Source: Zelopaecilomyces penicillatus
Lineage: Eukaryota > Ascomycota > Sordariomycetes > Hypocreales > Pseudodiploosporaceae
DNA length: 64,000 nt
Direction: 5' to 3'
Assembly: GCA_005765155.1 (NCBI GenBank)
Contig: VCCP01000004.1
Coordinates: forward strand, 124,001 to 188,000
The position numbers and the translations under genes were made by a program. How positions within the stretch are numbered: the first letter of the stretch is position 1; each line of letters starts with the position of its first letter. Shown in pieces: positions 12,203-24,250 of the stretch. The notes under the pieces were generated by a model that ran no database searches, was not told the DNA's origin, and worked only from the letters and a program-made list of their open reading frames with translations.

Positions 12203-14015
12203 AGCGCCAGGCTACTCCTCCAACTCATGCTCCGCCGAGCCCAGCTCCCGAACCATTGCAAATTCAGGGAACATTCAATTCGCGTTTCAATACCGAGATA
12301 GTCCGCAGGGTTGGACACTTGGAGAGCGAAAACATACGAACTCGGCTGGGGCATCTACGTTTACGTCTACATCTATATATATATATATAATGCCAGAATG
12401 GGTCCCCGACAGCAGCAAAAAAAGTCTGCTTGTTTTATCTCGGGTGAATGCCCCTGCCATCAGAGGGGAAGGGTAATGATATAATTTGAGGTTTTTTGGG
12501 TATGGGCGCAAAAAAACACACACACTCCAAGATGGCATATCTTTGGGTTCGGTATATTTTTTTTCTTTTTCTTTTTCACCTTTATACGTCATGATGTATG
12601 TGTGTGTGTGTAGATTTTAGCTGTTTTGAGTAGTCCCAGCGCATGTAACATGCTGGTTGATTTGGACATAGTGTACATATTAGATGAGCGAGACATGGGA
12701 CCTAAAAATGCTAAATTACTATTAATTTGTTTTGTTCATTCGTTATGTGACTGTGATGTGTATTGAATACAGTACACATCAATGTTCGATACGATGGATG
12801 TTGACTTGGAGGAGCAGCTTCATTTGAACCATAGCTGCCCAAAGCGGCTGTTTCGCCCGAAATTGCCCGTCAAAGCCGAACGGCAAGTTCCGACCGACCA
12901 CTGCCGCTGGACACTGCAGACATTTTTCTCCGCGGCTGTCCACGGCACCTTACCCCAGCTTTATTAGTTGACATCGACTTCTGAATGTGTAATTGGGAGA
13001 AACGCGAGTAATGAGGATGCAGCAGAGTGAGACCTGCCCGCTCTGGCAAAGAAACGTGCAAGGTTCAGCTAGCTAGCCCACTGATGATAGGGCTGTTTTC
13101 ACCTAGTGAGAGAGTTTTGTTGTTTCGAATTGAACCAATCACAAATCCTGAAAACACGGATGTAGAAGGCCGCAACATAACGTATTACCTGTTTAGTACA
13201 GCGTTGCGTCTTGGCATGGGCGGCAACCTTCTCAGCTTGGACGGCCCGCTTCATGTGTGTCCACTAGGTGCCTCGCCCCCATGCTTCAACCCCTTTGAGC
13301 GAATGTTTGTATTGCGCCATAGGTGTATGTGTGTGTGTGTGTGTGTTGGTTACGAAGCGTTGAATACGTCTAGAAGAGTTGGGTTTGTTGTATTGAGGTT
13401 AGAGTGGCGCTGGTCTCGATTGAGAAGTTGGGGATGAGAGGCTAGACATGCTGACAATCCTTTGTGTGGAGTATGGATTCGGCTAATGAGGAGAAAGAAT
13501 AGAAGTTACACTGGTTGAACGGGTGACGGGTACACGGGATACGCGTACAAGTGTCGTATACGCGTAAATGGTGTTGGGCATTGATGGATTTCCATCGCCA
13601 TGCAAGGTGGTACGTGCCGATACGCAACCAAGAGTAGCATTTGCCTCTTTTCATCGCATTGACAGAAGGCGCGGCTGTGATATCAAGAGTCAAGAAGACT
13701 GTTCATGCATGCTCTATAGGGGCATTGAACCTTAGCAGAGCATGGACCGACCGAATACCCATTAAAGATGCCCTTGCACAAGGTATCATTGCTAGGATCG
13801 TGCTAATCCACGCCTAGCTCCAAACCGGCAGTCAGCTTCCAGACTTGGACATCGGGCCATTATGCAAAGTGGATAATCCCCAGCATCGCTGATATACTCT
13901 GTCGTACTCACCAAGTATAAATCACTTTAGCCAGCCCAATGTTTATCAATGGGCCGAACCTCTGTTGAAGCCATAATAGCTTTTACGCAGCATCTTTTGG
14001 CTAACATCCAGCTCC
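12203..14015. other. Gene-free stretch with simple repeats
   Basis: Downstream flank of the kinase and upstream region of the fungalysin. It contains an alternating TA run near 12373-12388, a T/C-rich tract near 12557-12580 and GT microsatellites near 12598-12611 and 13326-13345. Short ORFs such as 13027-13437 show no domain. Confidence 0.5.
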
Positions 14016-16083
14016 ATGAAGTCTGCTCTGCTTTTCGGCCTGGCTGGCCTTGCAGCCACCACATGCGCCCATTCAGAACGACGCTCGACAACACGCGGTG
14101 TGGATATTTCCAAATATGGAATCATGTCCCAGCACGGCGTTGGCGCTTACTCGACTAGCGATCAAGTCCAAGAGGATGGGGCGATTACGTCCCTGGGGAA
14201 AAGAAGCACCTATGTTGAGACGGCGACAGAGTTGGTCAAGACGACAGTGCCGGGCATTGAGTTCCGCCTCGCGGGGGACCATTATGTCGATGTGAATGGG
14301 ATTGCGCACGTCAACTTTAAGCAAACGACCCACGGGATTGACATTGACAATGCTGATTTCAACGTCAACGTAAGAGACTGATAGGCATCCGAATGATATG
14401 ACTAAGTGCTAACGTCTAGGAAAGATTGGAAAAGATGGTCACGTATTCTCTTTTGGAAATAGCTTCTTCATGGGAAAACTTCCTCCAGTGAACCCTTTGC
14501 TCAAAAGAGCATTCTCGGAGCCCTTGGATGCTCTCAAGGTAGCAGTCAATACCCTGGACCTCTCCATCGACATACCCAGCAACTCCAAGACTGAGCCATT
14601 GGAGGCCCACGAGACATACACATTTGGAGGAACCAGTGGCGCTGTCAGCAATCCCAAGGCTCGTCTGGTCTATGTCGCACGATCGGATGCTACGCTGGCT
14701 CTTTCATGGCGCGTCGAGACTGATGTCCGAGAGAATTGGCTGTTAAGTTACGTCGATGCTACGAATGGAAAAGACATTCACGGCGTGGTCGACTATGTCC
14801 AGGATGCTGCCTCCTACAAAGTCTACCCTTGGGGTCTCGGCGATCCTACCGAGGGCGAGCGGAAACTCGTGACAGACCCATGGGATAAGGACGCTTCCGA
14901 ATTCACCTGGCATGACGATCAAGGAGCTACATCTAAAACAACCAGAGGAAACAACGGAGTTGCGCAAGTTGAGCCGCGCGGTTCAGGGCGTCCTCGCCCG
15001 GATGCCTGGAAGACGGGATATCGCCCAACCAGTACAGATGGCAAGTTCGACTACGCATACAACCCTAGTATGACTACTCCTGAAGAGTACCGCGATGCAT
15101 CAATCACTCAGCTCTGGTACACTGCCAACATGTGCCACGATGTTTTTTATACCCTTGGCTTTACTGAAGCTGCTGGAAACTTTGAGCTCAACAACAATAA
15201 CCAGGGCGGCAAGGGTAATGATATGGTGATTATCAACGTGCAAGGTAACTGGATGGCGAACAATGCGTTTTTTAGTACTCCTCCTGATGGAGAAAGTGGC
15301 CGTCTGGAGGCGTTTATGTTTACAGAGAAGGGCAAAACATCTCTAGATAGCGTGTTTGATGCGGGAGTTATCATTCACGAGTACACACACGGCCGTAAGT
15401 TGAACCCATTGTCTTTCTTCTCTAATTTACTCGGTTCTATTGCCTTGGAAATGTTGAACTCTAAGCTAACCAAGTTATAAACAGTGTCTAGCCGCTTGAC
15501 TGGTGGTCCAGCCAACTCATTGTGCCTTCCTGATGGCGAAGCAGCAGGTCTCGGCGAGGGCTGGGGCGACTTTATGGCTGTTTCCGTCCTCCTCAAGCCC
15601 AGCGACACGCGCAATACCGACCATGTTCTCGGCGCCTGGGTAACCAGAGCCCCTCTCGGAATCCGCGACTATGCGTACTCGACGAACCTCAAGACAAACC
15701 CGCTCACCTATTCTGCCGTCAAGTCTGGCCAGTCTCACTTCACAGGCACAGTATGGGCTTCGATGCTCTACGAGATGCTCTGGAACCTCATTGACAAGCA
15801 CGGGACAAGCCACGATGATTTCCCAGAGTTTGATGGGAATGGTGTCCCTACTGATGGGAAGTTTCTTGCGATGAAGCTAGTTGTCACTGGTATGGCGCTG
15901 CAGCCGTGCAGACCGACGTTTATTGATGCGCGAAATGCGATTATTGACGCGGATAAGAATCTGACGGGGGGTGGGAACAAGTGTGAGATTTGGAAGGCGT
16001 TTTCGAAGCGTGGGTTGGGCCTGTTGGCAAAGTATAATGCTACAAAGAGGGTGGATGACTTTTCACTGCCTGCTGGGTGCTAA
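14016..16083 (+). CDS. mep: Fungalysin, secreted M36 zinc metalloprotease
   Basis: Three exons, 14016-14369, 14425-15394 and 15485-16083, give 640 residues, typical of fungalysin preproenzymes. Intron 1 (14370-14424, 55 nt) must end at the second AG: the AG at 14419 breaks the frame, while 14424 gives 'DFNVN|IGKDGHVFSFGNSFF', a pattern expected in the FTP propeptide. Intron 2 (15395-15484) restores HEYTHG|LSSRLTGGPANS. A signal peptide (MKSALLFGLAGLAATTCA) precedes the propeptide. The zinc site is HEYTH, residues 436-440, with the third ligand expected in 'GLGEGWGDF'. Family members are secreted endoproteases, made as zymogens inhibited by the propeptide, and act on host or substrate protein. 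Nothing essential is missing. It is separated by 1.4 kb from the methyltransferase and is probably not part of that group. Confidence 0.95.
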
Positions 16084-17465
16084 AAAACGAGACAGTATAT
16101 TTATGATGAATTTTTTCTTAATGTATAGTTTTATTTTAACGGAGTTTCATATACCTTAGGCTATTGACGTGTAGTCGATGACAACACCCGGTATATGCAA
16201 ATCCGCTAAATGATATCGAGGCTGTTGGATATGCAACAAAATAATATCGAAAATGAAGGCATCAGCGTATCTCAAAAGCAGAGGATTATGAGCCATAGTC
16301 AGGCGGACATTCTCTGTATATTTTACCCATCGACATGTGAGCATGTCCAGAGCCTGTTCCACGCTTTGAACGGATCAATAGTAAAGGGGAATCATAATAG
16401 TGGCTGTATAGTTTCCCGGAATAGACAAAAAAACAGCCCTTGTTTAGTCAACCAAGTGTCTCAAGGTGGGGGAAGTGGTCACAAAAACGTCATGATAACG
16501 TGGATAAGCTGATAGGAGGGAGTTTATTGAGAAATCCATGATTTAGACTTGAGCTGCATGTCAGACAAATGTTTCGGCCGAGGTGTTTATAGAAGAACAC
16601 TTTGACCAGGAAGCCCACATTCCGGTATTCACAAGGTTGAATTGGAAGTTGTTTTTTTCTGTGAGAGGTTAAGCACATCGTTGCAAGCGAGAACCATAAA
16701 AAACATTGGATGGCTTTTAATTTACACAGACGCCTGCCTACGTGGCAAAACCCTCCGCTTAGTCTGACCTACATTGGCTGATAGGTGGTGTTTTTGATAA
16801 GAAATTCCTGGCTATTGAACTGCATTAGTTGATCCTGTTTTTTATTTTATTTTCTTTGCAGACCCTAGAGCAAGCCTGATGCCACTTCCAAGGTCTATTC
16901 TATCCACGCCTATCTCAAGTATCTCAACGGGCTGAACGGGATACCGAGCGCTTACAGAAACGCCCCATCCCACCCCTCGTAGTTGATTGATGAGTTACAT
17001 CAAATAGGCATTTCACCAAATAGGCAATATCATGTCCTTGTTTTTTTCTTTTTTTTCCTTCTTTGGGATCGTCGATGTCTTGGGGCTTGACATGGTATAG
17101 GCACGTAATGAGCTATAACTGATGTGGGAACGACGGCACTGGAGACGGTGTGTCGAGGGAAGGGCACATTATGAAGTGACTACACTCCTAGCTGCATCAA
17201 GTAGGTAATAAGTGTGATGTGAGCTGAATGAGGAAATCTCGAGTATTAGGTAGAGTTTTTTTTTGGCTGTTTGCTTTAGAATTGACAATTGAACTGACTT
17301 GATTAATGTGTAGATATTTGAGTCGCCATATAAAATCAATTACCTAGGCCCCCCCCCCCCCCCCCCCCCCAGAATTCATGTTTGTCAATAAAATTTTAAA
17401 ACATTCAACTTTCACTTTGGAATTTTTTTCATGAAAACCATCTCATACGTATTTACTCGGTCATC
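16084..17465. other. Gene-free stretch, promoter of the methyltransferase
   Basis: No credible gene. It includes T-rich runs near 17040-17060 and a run of 22 C at 17349-17370, about 95 bp before the methyltransferase start. Confidence 0.5.
17349..17370. repeat. Poly(dC) tract, 22 bp
   Basis: An uninterrupted C22 run just upstream of the methyltransferase ATG. The other runs of 14 or more G are at 2686-2700, 27351-27364 and 35983-36000. Length in the real genome may differ because homopolymers are error-prone. Confidence 0.7.
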
Positions 17466-18389
17466 ATGAACGGCGCAGTTGATATTCACACCATCCAGTC
17501 ATCGCGTAGCGACTCCTACCATGACAAAGTCGTCGACACGTACGATGATCCCCCGGAATTCTGGCATAAAGCACTCGGGCACACCCTGATGTTCCAATTC
17601 GGCCTGTTTGACTCTGCAGAGCTCGCCGAGGGGCCAAAGCCAGGCCCTGTTGGCCCATCTGAGCTTCTCGCCTTTGAGACTCAACTCCAATTGGCTGGGC
17701 TCCTCTCACCAGACCGGCCCAAGATCAAGCGCATCTTGGATATTGGCTGTGGTTGGGGTTTTCTCTCACGCTACCTGGCAACCAAGTTTGTCGAGTGTCC
17801 CTGCATCGACGCGGTGAATATCAGCCGCCAGCAGCTCAACTACTGTGCAGCTATTATGCCACAGGATCTTCGAAAGCGTATCAACTTGTATCTGTGTAAC
17901 GGACAGGACATTGACCTGCTCCCTGAGCCAGACATGCCCTACGATCTCATTATTGTCCGCGGCGTGTATACGCATTTCTTACCAGAGGTCTTTGAGGCCT
18001 CGGTAGCCCAAGTCGCTACTCGACTTCGCCCTGGTGGCTATGTGGTCATCTCCGACACGCTGTACAAGGCCAAGGACATGGATACGTATATTTCGCCGAT
18101 CCCAGATATCAATGACCGGTTAGCATGCGCCAATCGAAAGACACCCGCGTATTTTACGGGCATACTAGAAAAGAATGGCCTACCGGTGCAGGACATGCGC
18201 GTGTTGCCGTCGAATGCGGAAGTAATTCACTGGTTCCACAAGGTGCGACTCAACATTGAAGAGAATTTTCCAAACGGTGTCACAGGGCCAATTCAAGAGT
18301 TGCATGAAATGGCACTTAGCTTCACTAAGACACTAGCCAATGACAAGGCATCGGTATATAGCATTGTTGCACGGCGTGCCACGTCTTGA
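17466..18389 (+). CDS. SAM-dependent class I methyltransferase
   Basis: Single-exon ORF of 307 residues. Motif I, 'ILDIGCGWGF' (residues 90-99), is a glycine-rich SAM site; with the following 'LSRYLATKF' it resembles the CMAS/UbiE-like small-molecule methyltransferases. 'YDLIIVRGVYTHF' and 'RLRPGGYVVISDTLY' match the post-I and motif III regions. There is no signal peptide or membrane segment, so it should be cytosolic. The substrate cannot be read. It lies about 1.1 kb upstream of a microsomal P450 in the same direction, which would suit a small tailoring pair, but no backbone synthase lies in the window. The start is the first ATG after the C22 tract; no upstream in-frame ATG was seen. Confidence 0.85.
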   Translation: MNGAVDIHTIQSSRSDSYHDKVVDTYDDPPEFWHKALGHTLMFQFGLFDSAELAEGPKPGPVGPSELLAFETQLQLAGLLSPDRPKIKRILDIGCGWGFLSRYLATKFVECPCIDAVNISRQQLNYCAAIMPQDLRKRINLYLCNGQDIDLLPEPDMPYDLIIVRGVYTHFLPEVFEASVAQVATRLRPGGYVVISDTLYKAKDMDTYISPIPDINDRLACANRKTPAYFTGILEKNGLPVQDMRVLPSNAEVIHWFHKVRLNIEENFPNGVTGPIQELHEMALSFTKTLANDKASVYSIVARRATS

Positions 18390-19481
18390 TGTGGGTGTGG
18401 AAGCATGGTGGCATCTGCATTGGCATCGGTAGTTTGATTATACAGATCTTTTATTATTATTACAAAACTCAATTAAACAAACATATCCTCGCGAGAGATG
18501 AATTTTTTTTTTGCAACATAAGGATCGTTAAACCAAGCATCCATCCTAACAGCACCGTGCTTATAACGTCTTGTTAGCTTCACCTCTTGGCGTAAAACTT
18601 GAACCTGTTTTTGAGCCTGCGTTGAAAAGGAAGACCAGTTGTTCTCTCTTTTCTCCATAGACTAGATAAATTTACAAAACCGCATCGGAGCCATCGTGGC
18701 TCCGCAGTTCGGCGGCAAAGACATACCAAGCCATACTGCATGGCAAAAAACGACCGCTTGGTTGTCATCACTCATGGCAAACTAAGGTTCCACTAGTCAG
18801 AGTAGCCATATAATACCGCCCGCGTGGCTTATTGGGTGAAATATGCATGTCTCACAGCCAAAAAAAAAAGACTAAAAAAAAGCTCTCGAGATTTGGGGTG
18901 GGTGGGAGCCGAATGGGATAAAGCTGACGGGCTTTAATGTTGGAAAAGCGCGGTGAGAGCAGCCACTGATTGTGTTTGAACGGCAATTGATGATCAAGTT
19001 TGACTGTCACAGCGGCAGTCTCGGCAGCCATAGGGTATAACCATCTATCGATGTGGGAATTCTCCGATGCATCGTGCAGGCATGTTAGCATGATCTTCCG
19101 ACTACCAGTTATTAGTTTGGACGGGACAGGAACTAGCGTTCTGGGTGGTTCATGCAGTGAGTTGTCTCTTGAGCCGTCTTCTGACTAGGTGTAAAGGGTT
19201 CATGCGTTGGACTGTTCTTGGGTATGTGTCTTGTCATGGATGACTATACCTCTCTGTGAGAAGTCTGCATGTAACCAGTTTCGACATCGTCTGCGCCACC
19301 ATTGGGGACTTCTCCGACCCTCTTCTTTCACATTACCCCATCTTGATACGTCGCCAGATTACTATTGCCCGACCTGAACAGTTTCTTCTCACTTTGTGTG
19401 ATAAATAAACTCTGCGTTTAGGCTGGTATTAATGCTTGGCTTTACTAAGCTCGCCCAATTCCCTTCATACTCTTTGCTACC

Positions 19482-21124
19482 ATGACCAGAAAACCCTTGT
19501 TTGTTTCTGTTTCAGCTACTTTGGCCATTGCGCTTATTAGCTGGTTCATCTGGATATACTGGCCAAAAGCTCGACGGCCAAGCTTACCTCCTGGACCCAA
19601 ACCGCTACCGATCCTGGGCAACATCAGGGACTTCCCACCGAAAGAAGGACCACAGCATGAGCATTGGCGGAAACACATAGATCTTTATGGACCAGTCAGC
19701 TCCGTCAGCGTTCTGGGAAAAGCGATCGTCCTCATCCATGACCGGCAGGCGGCGCACCATATCTTGGACAAGCATTCCATTCAGTCATCGGACAGGCCAA
19801 GCTTTGAGTTTGCATCGAATCTGTGCGGCTATGGTGGGCTGATTCCGTTGCAGCAGTATGGCCATGTCTTTCGTCGAAACCGAAAGCTTGTGCACCAACA
19901 GCTAGGGACTCAAGCTGCCGTGGCTCGGTTCGATGATATTCAGCAACTTGGAGTACATCGACTTCTCGTGCGTATTCTAAAGCAACCAGAAGACATCATT
20001 GAACATCTAAGATTGTATGCTATTTTCCTTTGTTTGGCTATATTTAAACCCGAACTAACTGAAGCAAAAAAAAAAACAGCCAAGCAAGTGCCACCATTCT
20101 CAAAATGACATACGGCTACACCGTGGAGACAACCAAGCCCGACCCATTGATTGGCATGATTGAGCAAATGGCGGCCAATGCCACCCTCGCCGCAGTTCCT
20201 CTGGCGCATTTTGTAGACATCCTACCGGCTCTCAGGCATGTACCTGATGGCTTTCCAGGTGCTGGGTTCAAAGAAACAGCTCGGAAGTGGAGAGAGCAGT
20301 TCCAAGCCACGGCGGATACTCCCTATCTGTTTGTGCGCAAACAAATGGCAACCCACAGCAACCAGCCATCATATGTGTCCAAAGTAGTTCAGGAATGTGC
20401 AAAGAATAAAGATGGCGCATCGGACAACTCAAAACTCAGTAGTGAGGATGAGGAGGTCATCAAGTTGAGTGCTACGTCCATGTATGGCGGCGGCTCCGAG
20501 ACTACCTCGACCACCCTGACCGGCTTCATTCTGGCAATGGTCATGTTCCCTGACGTCTTACGCAAAGCACAAGAGGAGATTGATCGGGTTATTGGCACAG
20601 ATCGTTTACCTCAAAGCTCTGACCAAGACAGGCTGCCTTACATTCAATGTTTAGTCCGAGAAGCCTACCGATGGGTTCCAGCTCTGCCGATGGGGTTGCC
20701 ACATGTCATGACCGAGGATGTCATGTATGATGGCAATCTAATCCCTAAAGGCGCAATCGTCATTGTATCCATCTGGTGGCTCATGCACGACCCTGCTATA
20801 TATGCAAACCCGGATGCCTTTAACCCGGACCGGTATCTGTCCCCCAACAACGAGCCAGATCCCAGGCTCGACGTCTTTGGGTACGGACGCAGAATCTGCC
20901 CTGGCCAGCACTTTGCAGATGCTACTGTATTCTTGACAATTGCACAGCTTGTTGCTGCTTTTGACATCGGAAGCGCCATTGATGAGCTTGGGAGGGAGAA
21001 ACCGGTCAAGCTGGAGCTCAGTGGTGGCATGGTTGGGTATGTAGCTGATTTCCCGTGTTCTGTGAAGCCAAGAAGCGAGAAACATGCGCAGCTTATCAGG
21101 GCGTTGGAGACGGAGGAGTCTTGA
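19482..21124 (+). CDS. Cytochrome P450 monooxygenase (microsomal, class II)
   Basis: Two exons, 19482-20014 and 20080-21124, give 525 residues. The intron 20015-20079 (phase 2) uses a GTATGC donor and the acceptor at the end of an A-run, restoring 'HLRF|QASATILKMTYGY'. The N-terminus has a membrane anchor (residues ~7-27) and a proline hinge (LPPGPKPLPILGN). The I-helix reads 'MYGGGSETTSTTL', the ExxR motif is 'EAYR', and the heme signature is FGYGRRICPG with Cys451. The set is complete, so the enzyme should be active, needing P450 reductase at the ER. The general type matches fungal P450s annotated as O-methylsterigmatocystin oxidoreductase-like; that label says little about the substrate. 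A wrecked paralogue lies at 23404-23980. Confidence 0.93.
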
Positions 21125-21354
21125 AAACGAACTGGAGTCAGTAATTTCGGTGAATACAAAGAATCTTACAAATGCATATGAAGCTCGCCATTAATTGATT
21201 AATGTGTTGGGGCAAAGGTGACTGACTGACTGACTGACTACTTTTTCTACTTTGAGAGTCAATTCGATGTTAACCCATAACATAAAATCACTCTATTATG
21301 CAGAATTCTTACCTAATTAACAGCTTTATTGTGAACTTGTAGCATTTGATAGTC

Positions 21355-21445
21355 TTATGGAAATTTACGACTCAGAATCTCATCCTTTACACCATCCAAC
21401 ATCCGCAACACCCTTCCCTTGTTCAGGGCACCAGTCAACGGTTAC
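21355..21445 (-). pseudogene. 3' stump of a nucleotidyltransferase gene (duplicated copy)
   Basis: About 90 bp match the last ~25 codons and stop region of the intact minus-strand gene at 24168-24959. Shared blocks are 'acaccatccaac' and 'ccgcaacacccttccctt'. The rest of the gene is absent: similarity ends and AT-rich sequence begins. It marks that the ancestral duplication unit spanned P450 plus nucleotidyltransferase. Confidence 0.7.
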
Positions 21446-22377
21446 ATCGAAATAAAGCAGAGGGTTTTAAGCGAAAGTAAGGCAAGTATTCTCTGTGTAC
21501 TTTACAGACGTCTTGGAAAAGGATAATATACTAGTATAGGATATATATATATATACTGCTGTTAAATATAGAGGCAATTTATTAATTCTATAAGGTATAC
21601 TTAATATTAAAGAGAGTTTTCCAGATAGTATCATACAGCTAATTTAATAGTTATATAAGATAGCATTTAGCTTTACTAAGAAACTAGTTAATAATAAGGT
21701 ATTAGTATAGAGTATTATTATTCAGTGTGATATATCTTGATACGGGTGGTGGTATAGTGGCATAGGTGTCAGGAATTGGACTATTGAGCAAAGCTACGAA
21801 GCAGCTTTGCGAAAGGTGTAAGCGAATTGCAAAAGCGTAGCTTCCTGCTTTGCTCCTTTATTCGGATCTGTGAGCTGCTGCGCCACCATAATCACTGGCC
21901 ACAGTGGAGCACACCGTGTCCGACCATTGGTCAGTCGTGGAGATACCCTTCTATAATTGGCTAGAGGCGGTACGTGGTGATGTAGCTATGCAGTGATGTT
22001 TCTGAGTTCGCTATAGTTGTATAGCCTTTGTCAGCTATTCCAGTGATGCCGCCACAAATTGACAAGCCTTCAGCTTTCTTCACAAGGCAACAGCCATAAC
22101 AGCAGCTTGCGATAACCTCAAATAAGCCTACACAAGAGACCTTGCCAAAGCCCTTGCAGGGGCTCTTGTAAGAGCCTAACTAACAGACTTTACAAAAGCC
22201 CTTATAACACTCGAGCCGTAGGCGAGGCCGGCCCGCGGTAGGCGCCCTCGGAGGGATAAAAAGAAGCTGAAAAGGAATATTAGGTAGATAACTAATTCCA
22301 CCGGTCCAAGCAATCCAGCTTTGCTCACCATTATATCAGTTATTACTGATATCAGAGTCTTGTACAACTTTATATTT
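21446..22377. other. Inserted segment between duplicate copies
   Basis: The left part (about 21,530-21,740) is AT-rich and RIP-like. The right part (about 21,745-22,260) is GC-richer, with an imperfect hairpin whose arms read 'gagcaaagctacgaagc' near 21785 and 'gcgtagcttcctgctttgctc' (split by a few mismatches) near 21835. It carries no coding sequence that I can defend and is probably remnant mobile DNA that separated the duplicates and removed most of one gene copy. Confidence 0.4.
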
Positions 22378-24250
22378 AGAAACTCAATTAAACTAAACAT
22401 ATCCTCGGGAGAAAAAAAAGGGCAATATAAATACCGTTCAACCCAGCGCCCCAGGCAAGTTCATGCTTATAACGTTCTGCTAGCTTCACTTCTTTGTAAA
22501 CATAGCCTTTATTTAGCCTGCGTTAAAAGGAAGATCAGTCGTATGCTATTTTACCCATCGGCCAATCAAGTCAGCTTCGCACTCTGTAATTCTCAAAACA
22601 CTTTCCATCATCTTTCCACAAAAAAAAAAAACCCCCATACATCGCATCAGAGCCGTCGTGGCTCAGCAGTTCGGCGGCCCCGACATATATAAGTGTATAC
22701 GACGAAACTGACACAATGAATGTCGTATAAACCCATGGCAAACTATAGTTCCACTAATCAGCGTACCTAGTTGGGTACCGTGTGGCTCATCGTGTGAAAT
22801 ATGCATGTCTCACGGCAAAAACTTTCGAGATTCGGGGGTGAGTGGGAGCCGGATGGGATAAGCTGACGGGCTATGGTGTTGGCCATGCGTGGTGAGAGAA
22901 GCCTTTAATTGTGGTCGAAGAGCAGTTAATAATATAAAGTTTGACTATCACAGCGGCAGTTTCATTGTTGGGTGTAGAACTTGATAGCACGGGGCTTGGC
23001 TATTTATCGTGTCTATATGGTGCATCATCCATGTATGTTTGTATGTTTTCCCCGACTGCTAGTTTCGACGGGACATGGACTAGGGTTCTGGATGGTTCAT
23101 GCAGTAGGTGGTCTCTTGAGTTCTTTTGCTGGAGCCTAGAGGGTTCGTGCGGTGGGCTATGTGCCGTGATGACTTTACCATTGCTCAGCCATCTACAACA
23201 ACCCGATTCGACGTCATCTGCGCCACCCTTGGAAACTCCCCCAGCCCGCTTCCATTCTCATCATGACTACACAGAATTTATCTTATAAGTCGCCAAAGTA
23301 CCCGGCCTGATCAATTCTTCTCACTTTTATGCGATTATCTCTATATTTCAGCCTGCAATCAACAAAAGCTCACACAATCTTTCCTTTCCACCTTTTTGCT
23401 GCCATGTCTAGGGAAGTCTTGTTTATTTCTGTTTCGGTGGTTTTGGCCGTCGCACTTATTAGCTGGGTAATCTGGCATTACTGGCCTCAAGATCGTTGGC
23501 CAAAAGCTCGACGGCTACAGCGTGGAGATGACGAAGCCTGACTCAATTGATCGTTGGCATGATTGAGGAAATGGCGGCCAATGCTACTCTCGCCGCAGTT
23601 CCCAGGCGCGCGCGTTTTGTCGACATATTGCTCTGCTCCTAGGCATATCACCAATTCAGACGACCTAAAAATCAGTCGTGGGGGATAAGGAGGTCATCGA
23701 GTTAACTGCGACATCGATGTAAGGCGACAATTCGGAGACTACCCTGACAGGCTTCATTCTGGCCCTGGATAATACTTGCAAATGTTACTATATTCTTGAT
23801 AATCGCACAGCTCGTTGCTGCTTTCGATATTGGAAACGACGATTGATGAGTTTGGGAGGGAGAAACTGATCAAGCTGGAGCTTAGTGATGGTATGGTTGG
23901 TTATATAATTCCTGTAGACTATGAAAAGGAGTCGAAAGCGTGCGCAGTTTATTGGAGCGATGGAGAAGGAGGAGTTTTAAAGATTGAATAAAGTCAGTCT
24001 TTTGGGGAATACAACGAATCTATAATTTCATGTGAAGTTTACCATTAATTGATGCGTTGGGGCGAATGTGAGAACATTTCCATTGACAAGAATGAAATCA
24101 CCACATTTAGCAAGATTCAAGCCAAATTGACGACTTTGTTGTGAACTTATAGCATCCAACAGCCTCATCAACCTTTGCGTTTCTGAATCTCACCCTTTAC
24201 ACCATCCAACAACCGCAACACCCTTCCCTTATCTAGGGCACCACCTACCG
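22378..24250 (+). repeat. Segmental duplication, copy 2 (P450 degraded)
   Basis: Partner of 18465-21445. The leader, P450 start, several internal P450 patches, P450 end and the downstream nucleotidyltransferase 3' end occur in the same order, with large internal deletions in the P450. The order continues into the intact nucleotidyltransferase gene, so copy 2 shows the longer ancestral arrangement. Confidence 0.8.
23404..23980 (+). pseudogene. Degraded cytochrome P450 (paralogue of the gene at 19482)
   Basis: The ATG at 23404 opens an anchor like that of the intact paralogue (MSREVLFISVSVVLAVALIS), then the frame breaks after ~45 codons. Later patches correspond to the 'GGCTACACCGTGGAGAC' region, the 'NATLAAVP' region, the I-helix region and the C-terminus of the intact gene. 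About 1.07 kb of the 1.64 kb original is gone, including the heme-binding cysteine region. Deletions and frameshifts, not only point changes, caused the loss. It cannot make a P450. Confidence 0.9.

Larger units (their letters stand above)
18465..21445 (+). repeat. Segmental duplication, copy 1 (P450 intact)
   Basis: Matches copy 2 (22378-24250) along its length with many differences. Anchors include the shared 'actcaattaaac' and 'catatcctcg' stretch at the left, a shared 'gcttataacgt..' leader, the P450 N-terminus and C-terminus, and the 3' end of a minus-strand nucleotidyltransferase (the shared 'acaccatccaac' stretch). Similarity stops near 21445 inside that gene. Copy 1 keeps the P450 and only a stump of the second gene. 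Boundaries are by eye. Confidence 0.8.

Noticed and set aside
13027..13437. 136-codon ORF with a GT-repeat stretch
   Set aside because: Contains a microsatellite and no recognisable motif.
20665..21159. 164-codon minus-strand ORF
   Set aside because: Antisense to the heme-binding part of the intact P450.
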